32,880 nt of DNA from JBIOJM01 sp044450785 (GTDB lineage: Bacteria; Planctomycetota; Planctomycetia; Isosphaerales; Isosphaeraceae): the NCBI GenBank assembly GCA_044450785.1, contig JBIOJM010000073.1:1-32880 (forward strand). The letters run 5' to 3'. Positions 1 to 7,598 of this stretch are shown piece after piece; positions within the stretch are counted from its first letter, which is position 1, and each line of letters opens with the position of its first letter. The notes under the pieces were generated by a model. It was not told where the DNA came from, did no database searches, and saw only the letters and a program-made list of their open reading frames with translations. Position numbers and translations under genes: made by a program.

Positions 1-538
1 CGAGGTAATACTGGCCAGTCTCGCCCCAGGTCGTCCCCTTTCGGTCCTTGGCGATCTTGGCGAATTGCTTTTCAGCCTCGGCGAACTTGCCCACTTGAAA
101 CAGCTTGAGGGCAGCCTGGACTTCCGCGTCGGCCTGGGGATTCTTGGCGGGTTTAGCCATGGGCCGCCAGCCATCGGATCCGAGAACGAGGGTCGATCCA
201 GGGTCGCCCGACCGAGCCCCAGGCGTCCTCTTGGGCGCCAGCCAGCGATCGAGCAGATTCGGAGAATCGGTTGAATTGGTCGCGTCAGCCATCTCCTCTC
301 TCGAGGGACCCCTGACCAAGTTCCCGTCGTAAGCCGCCCGCCACTGTGAAAGCGGGCTGCTAAATGTCTGGCAGCCGGCCAGGGGGAGCGACAGGAGCAC
401 GCAGGCAAGCCGCACGCACGGTCCGATCGAGTTGAGGCGGTAGAGCGCCCGGGGGTATCTCGGGTATGGATCCGGGCGACCCCGTCGACCGTGGTCGTGG
501 GATGAGTCGGTCGTGAGGTCGTGCTCAACCCGAACCAT
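1..538 (-). CDS. Truncated lipoprotein with TPR-like helical segment (5' part only)
   Basis: The frame is open from an ATG at 538 to the window edge, so 179 residues are visible and the C-terminus is missing. It contains a lipobox, LPLAGC with Cys56, after the hydrophobic stretch VRLACVLLS, which predicts a lipid-anchored envelope protein. After a polar linker comes an amphipathic helix pair (LKLFQVGKFAEAEKQFAKIA) typical of tetratricopeptide repeats, so a BamD/YbgF-like role is possible but not shown. The ATG lies 4 bases after the recO stop and has GGGAG about 9 bases upstream, inside the end of recO, which suggests translation coupled to recO. The 55 residues before the cysteine are unusually long and rich in Arg, Asp and Pro. 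A GTG at 415 would give a normal 14-residue lipoprotein signal but has no visible ribosome-binding site. Confidence 0.75.
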   Translation of the reverse strand, partial: MVRVEHDLTTDSSHDHGRRGRPDPYPRYPRALYRLNSIGPCVRLACVLLSLPLAGCQTFSSPLSQWRAAYDGNLVRGPSREEMADATNSTDSPNLLDRWLAPKRTPGARSGDPGSTLVLGSDGWRPMAKPAKNPQADAEVQAALKLFQVGKFAEAEKQFAKIAKDRKGTTWGETGQYYL

Positions 539-542
539 CCGA

Positions 543-1289
543 TCACACTCCCAGTAAAGGCCGGAGCCGGGGACGATGGCCCAAGACGTGACTGATCAAG
601 GCCCCAACCGTATCTCGAGCCGGGGCAAACCTTCTCTGACCGACGTCCAGCGTGCGCCAGGCAGCACCCGGGCTAGCCAGGGCGCGGATGGCCTCCAGGT
701 TCTCACCGGACAGTGCGACGACGTGCGGCTGGCCGGGCCGGCATGCGTCACAAAGAACCCCACCCAAGGACGATCCGAACGAAACCCCTTTCAAGAGCGG
801 CCCCATTAGGACGCCGCAATGGGCGCAGCGATCGAGCGAGGGCAAGAGCCCCAGCTCGCGCAGGCAAGCCAGCTCGAACCGCAGGACTCTCAGCAGGCGC
901 AATTCCGCGTCGCCCAGATGCCGCAGAGTGATCCTCGCCCCGTCGAACAGCTTCTGGTGCGGGTCGTGGAAGTCAGTCAGATCGGTCAGGAGCTCGGCGA
1001 TATAGTAGCCGGCATACAGGGCCGCAAGATCGCGGCGCAGAGATGCAAAGCGTTCCACGGGCGCCGCCTCGACCAGGAGGTCGAGCGCCTCGGACGCCTT
1101 CGGAAACAGTACGATATCGGAAACGCCGAGGAGGTCAAGCCCACCCTGCAACGGCGACTTGAGCCGCCGCCCCCCTTTGGCCAGCGCGGCCACTTTCCCC
1201 AGCTCGCGGGTGAAGAGAGTGGCCACCAGGCTGGTCTCGAACACGTCGACCGTCCGCAGCACCAGGGCCAGCGTTCGAATTGCGGCCAC
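543..1289 (-). CDS. recO: DNA repair protein RecO
   Basis: 248 residues, the usual RecO length. The N-terminal OB-fold opens with LALVLRTVDVFETSLVATLF, the classic RecO start. A central helical region follows, then a zinc-binding module with Cys155-x2-Cys158 and Cys180-x2-Cys183. In the RecFOR pathway RecO anneals SSB-coated single strands and helps load RecA at gaps. The start is a GTG at 1289 with only a weak TGAG upstream. It sits 19 bases downstream of the hydrolase gene and 4 bases upstream of the lipoprotein gene, all on the same strand, so a three-gene transcript is likely. All four cysteines are present, and nothing looks broken. Confidence 0.93.
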   Translation of the reverse strand: MAAIRTLALVLRTVDVFETSLVATLFTRELGKVAALAKGGRRLKSPLQGGLDLLGVSDIVLFPKASEALDLLVEAAPVERFASLRRDLAALYAGYYIAELLTDLTDFHDPHQKLFDGARITLRHLGDAELRLLRVLRFELACLRELGLLPSLDRCAHCGVLMGPLLKGVSFGSSLGGVLCDACRPGQPHVVALSGENLEAIRALASPGAAWRTLDVGQRRFAPARDTVGALISHVLGHRPRLRPLLGV

Positions 1290-1308
1290 GTTTGCTCACA
1301 TCCATCGA

Positions 1309-3699
1309 CTACTTCAAGTGCTTGTGCAGGAACGCGAAGGTCCCCTTGCCGTTGATCGTGTGGGGACCGACGAAGAACTCGATGGCGCAGCGGTCGCCGA
1401 TCCCCAGCTTGGCATCGTACAGATAGTTGACCTTGGCGAACTCATAGGCGACGGTCTCGTCGGGAGCGACGCCGTCGAAGTGGCCGCGCTCGACCATGAA
1501 CGGCCGTGGGGCGATCAACGCGGCCATCTCGGCGTAGTTGAACGTGCTCCCCAGGTCGAACTCGAAGATCTCATACTCACCGGTCCAGACGTAGCTATGC
1601 GGGCTCTTGGTCGAGGCGTTCTTCCAGACCCACTCGTTGAAGTCGGCCGAGCAGATCGAAAGACAGTAGTTCTTCACGAGGGGCGGGATGCGCATCGCCG
1701 ACTTGCCGCCGTAGCTGAGCCCGTAGAAGGCGATCCGAGTGGGGTCGACCTGAGGCAGGGTCTTGAGCCAGTCGGTGATCTGCTGGTGCTGAGGGACGAT
1801 CACCGAGAACAACGACTTCTTGAGCGGATTGGCCTTGCGCTGAAGGGTACGGAAGCGGTCTTCGAAGATGTAGAGGTTTTGAGGCGCGAACGTGATGAAA
1901 CCCTGCTCGGCGAGCTGGACGGCGAACTTGTGATAGTACGGACTATCGAACTTGGGGTCGGCGACGTCGCGAGGCCGGCCCTCGAGCCCGTGCTGGCAGA
2001 CGACCACCGGACGTTTTTCCCCCTCCTTGATCCCCTTGGGCAAGAGCAGGATGGCGTAGGCGAAGACGTCGGGGAAGACGTCCATCACCACCTCGTACCC
2101 GGTCAACTTCGGCTCGTCGTAGATCCGCCGCGAGCGGACGTTCGGGGGCAGGAGGGCCAGGTCGAACCGGCCGACGACCTCGGTGGCGAAGAATTCGCGG
2201 TAAGGCTCGACCGTCTTCGCGAAGGCCTCGAGCGAGGAGACGTCAAGCTTCTTCATGAACTCGCGGCGGACATCAGCGCTCTCAATCAGGAGCTGCTGGT
2301 TGTGGCGGTCGAGCTCGTGGAGCTGGCGGGCCTGGCGGGCGCGGATGAGCGTCGTGACCTGCGCGACGGACTTGGGGCCGAGCGGCTCGGTGGGTTGGGC
2401 CGGTGCGAGTTTCGCGCCCGGCGAGATGGCCTGAGTCAGCTTGTGCAGGGCCTCCTCGGTCCCAAAAGGACCGGTGCCGTCCGGGCCGCTCACGACCAGC
2501 TCAATCTGAGGGGCGGGCTTCAGGCCCGCGATAAGCTGGCGTGCCCGTTCGACCTCGGCGCTGACCGTTGCGAGCTTGGGCGTCGTCAATCGTCCCGGCG
2601 CGCCTCCGGTCCCGGGCGGGATGACGAATTCAGGGCCTTTGGCCGCCTCCACGATCAGCGCCCGCGGCGCGATCAGCGAGGCGACCTCGGAATCGCCGAA
2701 CTGATCGAGCAAGCCAAAGACGTTGCGGTCAACCGGCTGCCGCCAGGTGTCATTGCGGTCGTCTAAATAGCCGCTGACGCAGACGGCGTCGATCCGCGGG
2801 TCGAGCGCCGCCGCGTAGAGGGCGATCGCACCCCCCTCACCGTAGCCGAAAACACCGAGCGGCGGCTTGACCAAGGCTCGGCCGAGCACCTTCTCGACCT
2901 CGGGATTTCCTGCGCCCAAAATGTCCGCCAGAGCCAGCACCTTCTGGACCTCGTAGCCGATCAGATGCCGCCCCAGCTCGAACGCCGAGCGATACACGTA
3001 TTCCCGGTTGGTCAGCTTGGCCCGGCCGTTTCGCGCCGCTACGGTCCGATCGATCAGAGAGGGCACGATCACACGGTAGCCGCTCTCGAGCAGCCGGCGC
3101 GCCACCTGCGACTCCGGCGCCACTCCCGGCACGAGCCCGACGAGCTGTTCGGGCGTCTGGCCGGCGTCGGGGATGACGATGACGACTGCGCGCTGGCGTA
3201 ACCCTTCGGTGCGCTGCATGTCCAGCCCTTCACCCGTCACATCGCCGAAGGCCGGCCAGCTCACCGGATTGATCGAACAACCATGCTTCTCGCCCCAGTT
3301 GAACCAAATGAGGTCGGGGAGAGAACCCATGAGCGGGTTCCGGATCCTGGTGGCCGGCACCCGCTGATCCCGCACGCCGAGGATATGCGCCAACCGTTTG
3401 CGGTTGGGCTCGACCGAGGCGTAATACGCGGCGAGCGACGAAAGATCTCGCTTCCAGTATTTCTCGCGCTTGGCCATCGATTCGTCGATCTGTTTCAAGA
3501 GGAACCGGTCGACCCCCGCAACCAGCTCGCTGGCGATGTCGCCCTCCATGGTCAAGGGCTTCGTGCCCGGCAGTACCAAGGCCGGCTCCTCGGCCGCGAC
3601 AAGGTCGGCCGCTGCAAGACCCAGTCCAGCGCCGATTAGAAAAAAAGAGAGAAAGAAAACTCGAGGAGTCGATCGAGTGAGCTGGTTGAGTCGTCTCAT
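1309..3699 (-). CDS. Exported two-domain alpha/beta hydrolase (acetyl-xylan-esterase/dienelactone-hydrolase type)
   Basis: 796 residues. The N-terminus (residues 1-36, with VFFLSFFLIGAGLGLAAA) is a signal peptide, so the product is probably exported. Two alpha/beta-hydrolase units follow. The C-terminal unit (about 560-796) looks catalytic: nucleophile elbow G660-L-S662-Y-G664, a likely acid Asp in the FDGVAPD segment near 742-747, and His780 in VGPHT. The N-terminal unit (about 170-430) keeps the fold pattern (VVIVIPDAG, then GVFGYGEGG) but has Gly287 where the nucleophile Ser should be, so it is probably non-catalytic. Similar planctomycete proteins are annotated as acetyl xylan esterases or prolyl-oligopeptidase-like, which suggests polysaccharide deacylation, but the substrate is unknown. 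The gene lies directly upstream of recO. Confidence 0.85.
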   Translation of the reverse strand: MRRLNQLTRSTPRVFFLSFFLIGAGLGLAAADLVAAEEPALVLPGTKPLTMEGDIASELVAGVDRFLLKQIDESMAKREKYWKRDLSSLAAYYASVEPNRKRLAHILGVRDQRVPATRIRNPLMGSLPDLIWFNWGEKHGCSINPVSWPAFGDVTGEGLDMQRTEGLRQRAVVIVIPDAGQTPEQLVGLVPGVAPESQVARRLLESGYRVIVPSLIDRTVAARNGRAKLTNREYVYRSAFELGRHLIGYEVQKVLALADILGAGNPEVEKVLGRALVKPPLGVFGYGEGGAIALYAAALDPRIDAVCVSGYLDDRNDTWRQPVDRNVFGLLDQFGDSEVASLIAPRALIVEAAKGPEFVIPPGTGGAPGRLTTPKLATVSAEVERARQLIAGLKPAPQIELVVSGPDGTGPFGTEEALHKLTQAISPGAKLAPAQPTEPLGPKSVAQVTTLIRARQARQLHELDRHNQQLLIESADVRREFMKKLDVSSLEAFAKTVEPYREFFATEVVGRFDLALLPPNVRSRRIYDEPKLTGYEVVMDVFPDVFAYAILLLPKGIKEGEKRPVVVCQHGLEGRPRDVADPKFDSPYYHKFAVQLAEQGFITFAPQNLYIFEDRFRTLQRKANPLKKSLFSVIVPQHQQITDWLKTLPQVDPTRIAFYGLSYGGKSAMRIPPLVKNYCLSICSADFNEWVWKNASTKSPHSYVWTGEYEIFEFDLGSTFNYAEMAALIAPRPFMVERGHFDGVAPDETVAYEFAKVNYLYDAKLGIGDRCAIEFFVGPHTINGKGTFAFLHKHLK

Positions 3700-3735
3700 G
3701 ATGGATTCACCAAGAATGTCGGCAGGGAAGAGGGC

Positions 3736-3757
3736 AGGATCTCGTCGCGGAGATCCT
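3736..3757. repeat. Perfect 8-bp inverted repeat upstream of the hydrolase gene
   Basis: AGGATCTC at 3736-3743 and GAGATCCT at 3750-3757 are exact reverse complements around a 6-base GTCGCG loop. It lies 37-58 bases upstream of the hydrolase start (3699), where a 5' leader or an operator would be. There is no T-run on either side, so a terminator is unlikely. Confidence 0.5.
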
Positions 3758-3976
3758 CGATAAGGCGAACACAGAGCAGGGGTGTCTTTGGGCGCGAACG
3801 CAGATCAGAGCACCGAAGGTATATCAAGAAACACGGTCTTTTGATTATCTCTTGTCTGGACCGCGAGCGGCAATGGAAAAGTTGAATGTCCAACTGAAGC
3901 GTCGTGGCACGACAATTCTGATAAGATGGCTTCGTCTGTCCGGCTGACCTCGGCGGATGCGGTCAAGGTAAGAGAC

Positions 3977-4501
3977 ATGACACAAAGAATCTCGCAACGA
4001 AAGCGGCTCGTCGTCAAGCGCGCAGCCGCGCTTGCTACCGTCTGTTTGACACGCCGACCGGACCTGACCATCCGCGACGAAACGGCCGATGTCGGCATCG
4101 ATCTGCTGGTGTGCTTGCATCCGGAAGAAAAAGAAGGCCTCCGCCAATTCGGGGTCCAGGTCAAGGGCACCCTGTCGGCAGTTACCGCCGACCATGCCAA
4201 CAAGGTCCTCGGACCGAGCATGCAAAAGCTGCTGCGCTATGGCCCCTTTCCCTTCCCCGTTTTGCTTTTCTTGTTCACAATGGAGAATGATCAAGGATGG
4301 CATGCTTGGGCCGCAAAGCCGGTCATTGCATCCGACGGGAGCCCGGAGCTTCGACAGCAGGGCGAAGCAGATTGTCGACCGCTCGATGAACAAGCCGTCG
4401 ATGAGATCGTGGACCAAGTCGACCGCTGGTACGACGCCTTTTTTGCGAAAACGAGCAAGACTGTCTCGGCCAGGAGCAAAAGCAATGGTCCGAACAACTA
4501 G
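3977..4501 (+). CDS. DUF4365-like protein, possible PD-(D/E)XK nuclease fold
   Basis: 174 residues from the ATG at 3977, which has AAGG 8 bases upstream. An earlier in-frame ATG at 3926 adds 17 residues but has no ribosome-binding site and overlaps a possible extended -10 (TG-A-TAAGAT, 3919-3927), so I prefer 3977. The core has D38-x-G-I-D42 followed by V-Q61-V-K63-G, a D...QxK arrangement typical of DUF4365 and PD-(D/E)XK-like folds. The segment PFPVLLFLFTMEND is the expected third strand. The role is unknown; DUF4365 domains are found in some defence and mobile loci. It is a lone plus-strand gene between minus-strand housekeeping blocks, with less GC-rich codons than its neighbours by eye. 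An opposite-strand frame at 3845-4417 shows no family features. Confidence 0.65.
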   Translation: MTQRISQRKRLVVKRAAALATVCLTRRPDLTIRDETADVGIDLLVCLHPEEKEGLRQFGVQVKGTLSAVTADHANKVLGPSMQKLLRYGPFPFPVLLFLFTMENDQGWHAWAAKPVIASDGSPELRQQGEADCRPLDEQAVDEIVDQVDRWYDAFFAKTSKTVSARSKSNGPNN

Positions 4502-4505
4502 TCAG

Positions 4506-4526
4506 CCGTTAATCTTGGATTGACGG
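4506..4526. terminator. Imperfect palindrome just after the DUF4365-like gene
   Basis: CCGTTAATC-TTG-GATTGACGG is a 9-bp stem with one mismatch and a 3-base loop, starting 5 bases after the stop codon at 4501. It could act as a terminator hairpin, although no T-run follows. Almost the same palindrome recurs at 4659-4679 on the far side of the 34-bp repeats, so it may instead mark the ends of a repeat element. Confidence 0.4.
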
Positions 4527-4626
4527 GCTGCTGGGCGCGGCTCTTCTGACCCCGCCCCGGGTTGCTGGGCGCGGGTCTCCTGACCCCGCCCCGGGCTGCT
4601 GGGCGCGGGTCTCCTGACCCCGCCCC
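4525..4626. repeat. Three head-to-tail 34-bp tandem repeats
   Basis: Units run 4525-4558, 4559-4592 and 4593-4626 with an exact 34-base period. Each begins GGGCTGCTGGGCGCGG (second unit GGGTTG) and ends TGACCCCGCCCC. Units 2 and 3 differ by one base; unit 1 differs from unit 3 at three positions in its middle. On the minus strand each unit carries GGGGCGGGG, so G-rich structures are possible. The array is noncoding, lies between convergent genes and is bracketed by the two palindromes. Confidence 0.9.
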
Positions 4627-4660
4627 TTGGGCCGACCGAAGTTCTCCCAGTGTTCCACCC

Positions 4661-4677
4661 GTCAATCTAGGATTGAC
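4661..4677. repeat. Perfect palindrome GTCAATC-TAG-GATTGAC
   Basis: A 7-bp perfect stem around a 3-base centre, extending one imperfect step further on each side. It is 18 of 21 bases identical to the palindrome at 4506-4526 when aligned, so the pair brackets the 34-bp array. It lies about 55 bases beyond the ybeY stop on the minus strand and could end that transcript, but no T-run is visible. Confidence 0.5.
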
Positions 4678-4731
4678 GACCCACTAGCCCTCTCGCTGGA
4701 ACACAGAGCCTGACCTCACGGAATCGGTCCG

Positions 4732-5178
4732 TCAATCGCCAGACGGCGTGCCGCTCCGCGCGAAAGCCATCAGCTCTTCCTGCCGCTGGCGCATCACGAA
4801 TGCATGCGATTCGTCCCGATCGTCATAGCCGCAGAGATGCAACAGGCCGTGGACAACGTAGAGCCGCAGCTCGTCGCCGGGCTCCAGGCCCAGCTCGGCA
4901 GCAGCGGCAACGGCCATCTCGGCCGAAACAACCAGCTCACCCGCCAGGACCGGCTCATCAGGAGCCGAAAGCGGAAAGCTGATCACGTCGGTCGGCCAGT
5001 CGTGACCCAGGTGCTTTTGGTTAAGCGCGCGGATCGTCGCGTTATCGACGAGTGCGATCGAAATCGAGGCATCCGTGCGCTTCTCCGCGCTCAACACACT
5101 CGTCGCCAGCCGGACGAGAGCGGAATGATCGACCCGCAGGTGGGATTGTGTATCGCTGACTTCGACCTCGACAGGCAC
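4732..5178 (-). CDS. ybeY: Endoribonuclease YbeY (16S rRNA maturation / ribosome quality control)
   Basis: 148 residues, normal YbeY length. It shows the family landmarks TDVISFPL (63-70), GELVVSAE (80-87) and the metal site H110-GLL-H114-LCGYD-D120. YbeY uses three His ligands (H-x3-H-x5-H); here the third is Asp120, which can still bind zinc. The enzyme is a metal-dependent RNase acting on the 3' end of 16S rRNA and in ribosome quality control. The start is a GTG at 5178 with GGAG 5 bases upstream, 15 bases after the HD-protein stop, so the two are co-transcribed. phoH-(7TM-HD)-ybeY is a widespread gene order. Confidence 0.93.
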   Translation of the reverse strand: MPVEVEVSDTQSHLRVDHSALVRLATSVLSAEKRTDASISIALVDNATIRALNQKHLGHDWPTDVISFPLSAPDEPVLAGELVVSAEMAVAAAAELGLEPGDELRLYVVHGLLHLCGYDDRDESHAFVMRQRQEELMAFARSGTPSGD

Positions 5179-5193
5179 GGTAGCTCCAACGGC

Positions 5194-7434
5194 TCATGCC
5201 GTTCGGTGCTCGGGGTATTTGACGCGTCCGTGGTAGATGCCGATCAAGGATTTGATCAGGCTGTCGCGGATCTCGGCGATCTCGCGGAGGGTGAGGCCGC
5301 ACTCGTCGAACTGGCCGTCGCGGAGTCGTCGATCGATCAGGTCGCTCACGAGTCCTTCCAGGCGAGCGGGGGTGGGGTCGGAGAGGGCCCGGCTGGCGCT
5401 CTCGACGGAGTCGGCGACCATCAGGATCCCCGCCTCCCTGGTCTGGGGCTTCGGGCCCGGATAGCGGTAGGCGTTTTCGGAGACCGGACCGGTGTCGGGG
5501 TTGTTGCCGTTGCGGCGGGTGGCCTCATGGTAGAAGTACTCGACCAGGGTCGTGCCATGGTGCTGCTCGATCAGGTCGATGATCGGCTCGGGCAGGTGAT
5601 GCTGCCGGCCCAGGTCGACCCCGTCCTTGACATGGCCGATGATGATCAGCGTGCTCATCGCCGGCGCCAGCTTGGCGTGGCGGTTCGTCGGACCGATCTG
5701 GTTCTCGACGAAATAGTGGGGCTTGAGCATCTTGCCGATGTCGTGGAAGTAGGCGCCGATGCGAACGAGCAGCGCATCGGCGCCGACCCGTTCGGCGGCG
5801 GACTCGGCGATGGCGCCGACGGTGATCGAGTGGTTGTGGGTCCCCGGGGCGCGCCGGACCAGCTCCTGGAGCAGGGGGTGGGTGTTGTCGCCAAGCTCGA
5901 GCAGGCTGATGCCCGTGACGATCCCCAGCGCATTCTCGATAAAAGGCAGGCTCCCGCCCAGGAAAAAGCCGGCCATCAATCCCCAGCCCGCGCGCCAGAG
6001 GCTGTCGTCACGGACGATCTCGAGCGGTTGGTCCTGCCACAGGCCGGTGGCCCAGGTCAAGAGGAAGTAGGTGAGCGAAGCGATGGCGCCGACCTTGATG
6101 AGCTTGGTCCGGGTGCGGACGTCGCTCAAGGTCAGCACGCCGGCGGCCGTGCCACCCATCAAGACCAGGAAGTGAGGGATTTCCGTCCCGAGCGCGATGC
6201 AGGTCAAGAGCGTCAGGCCGAAGGTGACCATCATGGCGAAGTTCGGGTTGTAGGCGATCGCCACGATCATCCCCACGATGGCCACGGGAACGATCTCGGC
6301 ATTCCAGGTGTGCGCGGCGAGCACCCGGATAACCGCCAGGGCCGCGATCACCAGGCCGCAGATCATCGCGACCTTCCGCGGGTCACGGGCGAACCGCCGC
6401 TCATGCCGGTAGACGTACGACCCTGCCAGGAAATAAAGTGCGGCGACCAGCGCGAAAATGCCGAGAGCGCGCCGAGACCGGTCGCCAAACCCGAGATCCG
6501 CCATGGCGGCGTCGTGCTCGAGACGAAGCAGGATGAGCTGCTCCTCGTCAATGGTCCGACCCTGTTCGACCAGGACGTCACCGCGGGTGTAGGTGTCGAA
6601 ATGATCGGGGACGCGCCTCCGTGCCTCCACTCGCATCGCGGCGGTGGCCTCGGCCTCGAAGGCGAGGGTCGCCGTCGTATCGAGCTGTCCGGCGATCAAT
6701 CCGAAGAGGATCTGGCCAACCCGGGGCGCGGTGAAAGCCGAGCAGAACTCCTGATAGACCGGCCCATCGGGCTTGACGATCCGCTCGGGAACGACACGAT
6801 CGCGCAAGACCAGCCGGGCCGGGGCTCGGGGCTCGCTTGCCTGGCGGATCTCGAGCGGGCGGCTCGATTCTTCGTTAGGTGGCAAGGCGCCTGGCCCGAG
6901 CACGCCGTCGCGGAGCAGCGGTCCGAACGCGGCGGCGATCTGCACGTGCAGGTTATCGCGCCGCTCCGGAGTGTCGGTGGCCGCCTTGAGGTCGAGATAG
7001 CTCTCGGGCTTCAACTTCCAGGCCGACCGGATCTTCTCGTGCAACTCCTCGAATCGGCTTGATTTCGCGACGGCCGTTGTCAGGTCGTCGAGCCGCTTGG
7101 CCAGCTCGCGAATCGGACCGGGATCGTTGATCAAGGCCGGAGATACCTGGTCGGCGGCCGCCTGCCGCTCGTTGCTCGTCTTGGTCTGGTTGCGGAGCTT
7201 GAATTCCTTGACGTTGACCCGGATCTCGCGCGTCGGGCGCTCTCCGATCCGGTATTGGAACGGAGGCCCGGAGCCGTGAACGATCGCCGCGGTCACGACC
7301 ACGGACACCGCGACCAAGGCGAGCAGGGCGGCTCGGGTGCGCTGCTTGGCGAGTCGACCTTCTTTCAGACCACCCGAGTCGGTGGGGCGCAGGTTCGCCC
7401 GGGAGAGTTTGGGACGCCGTCGGCCGATGCTCAT
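5194..7434 (-). CDS. pgpH: 7TM-HD family phosphohydrolase (PgpH/YqfF-like, probable c-di-AMP phosphodiesterase)
   Basis: 746 residues from the ATG at 7434 (MSIGRRRPKL). An in-frame start at 7503 would add 23 unlikely residues. The layout is that of the 7TMR-HD family: an N-terminal membrane segment (about 35-52), a large extracytoplasmic domain, a membrane bundle (about 320-510), then a cytoplasmic HD domain with H533-N-H535, the H564-D565 pair in AYFHDIGK, and downstream HHLPEPIIDLIEQHHG. In Listeria, PgpH degrades c-di-AMP; the same reaction here is inferred from family membership. It lies between phoH and ybeY, as YqfF does in Bacillus. The leader between phoH and this start is about 165 bases and holds no gene I can support. 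Confidence 0.9.
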   Translation of the reverse strand: MSIGRRRPKLSRANLRPTDSGGLKEGRLAKQRTRAALLALVAVSVVVTAAIVHGSGPPFQYRIGERPTREIRVNVKEFKLRNQTKTSNERQAAADQVSPALINDPGPIRELAKRLDDLTTAVAKSSRFEELHEKIRSAWKLKPESYLDLKAATDTPERRDNLHVQIAAAFGPLLRDGVLGPGALPPNEESSRPLEIRQASEPRAPARLVLRDRVVPERIVKPDGPVYQEFCSAFTAPRVGQILFGLIAGQLDTTATLAFEAEATAAMRVEARRRVPDHFDTYTRGDVLVEQGRTIDEEQLILLRLEHDAAMADLGFGDRSRRALGIFALVAALYFLAGSYVYRHERRFARDPRKVAMICGLVIAALAVIRVLAAHTWNAEIVPVAIVGMIVAIAYNPNFAMMVTFGLTLLTCIALGTEIPHFLVLMGGTAAGVLTLSDVRTRTKLIKVGAIASLTYFLLTWATGLWQDQPLEIVRDDSLWRAGWGLMAGFFLGGSLPFIENALGIVTGISLLELGDNTHPLLQELVRRAPGTHNHSITVGAIAESAAERVGADALLVRIGAYFHDIGKMLKPHYFVENQIGPTNRHAKLAPAMSTLIIIGHVKDGVDLGRQHHLPEPIIDLIEQHHGTTLVEYFYHEATRRNGNNPDTGPVSENAYRYPGPKPQTREAGILMVADSVESASRALSDPTPARLEGLVSDLIDRRLRDGQFDECGLTLREIAEIRDSLIKSLIGIYHGRVKYPEHRTA

Positions 7435-7598
7435 GAGAAATGGTCTCAACGCGGCGTGGTCGTGGCAATGCGCCATCCCACGCTGAAGTGCGCCCGAGGC
7501 CACGAGGCCCCGGCTTGGTGGTGCGGCCGGCTCTTTCTTGCTGTGCTCATGTCAGTGGAAGACCGAGAGCGTTTGAACCGGAACACAACACCTCGCCC

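Noticed and set aside
1159..2766. Long plus-strand open frame of 535 codons
   Set aside because: It is antisense to the hydrolase and the recO start. High GC leaves the opposite strand free of stops; the translation shows no family features.
3845..4417. Minus-strand frame of 190 codons over the DUF4365-like gene
   Set aside because: The plus-strand frame has the D-x-GID...QVKG core and a ribosome-binding site; the minus frame has neither.
4525..4626. CRISPR-like array
   Set aside because: The units are contiguous tandem copies without spacers, and no cas genes are present.
4804..7062. Plus-strand open frame of 752 codons
   Set aside because: Mirror of ybeY and the 7TM-HD gene, both confirmed by clear motifs. 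The composition is low-complexity, rich in Asp, Gly, Arg and Gln.
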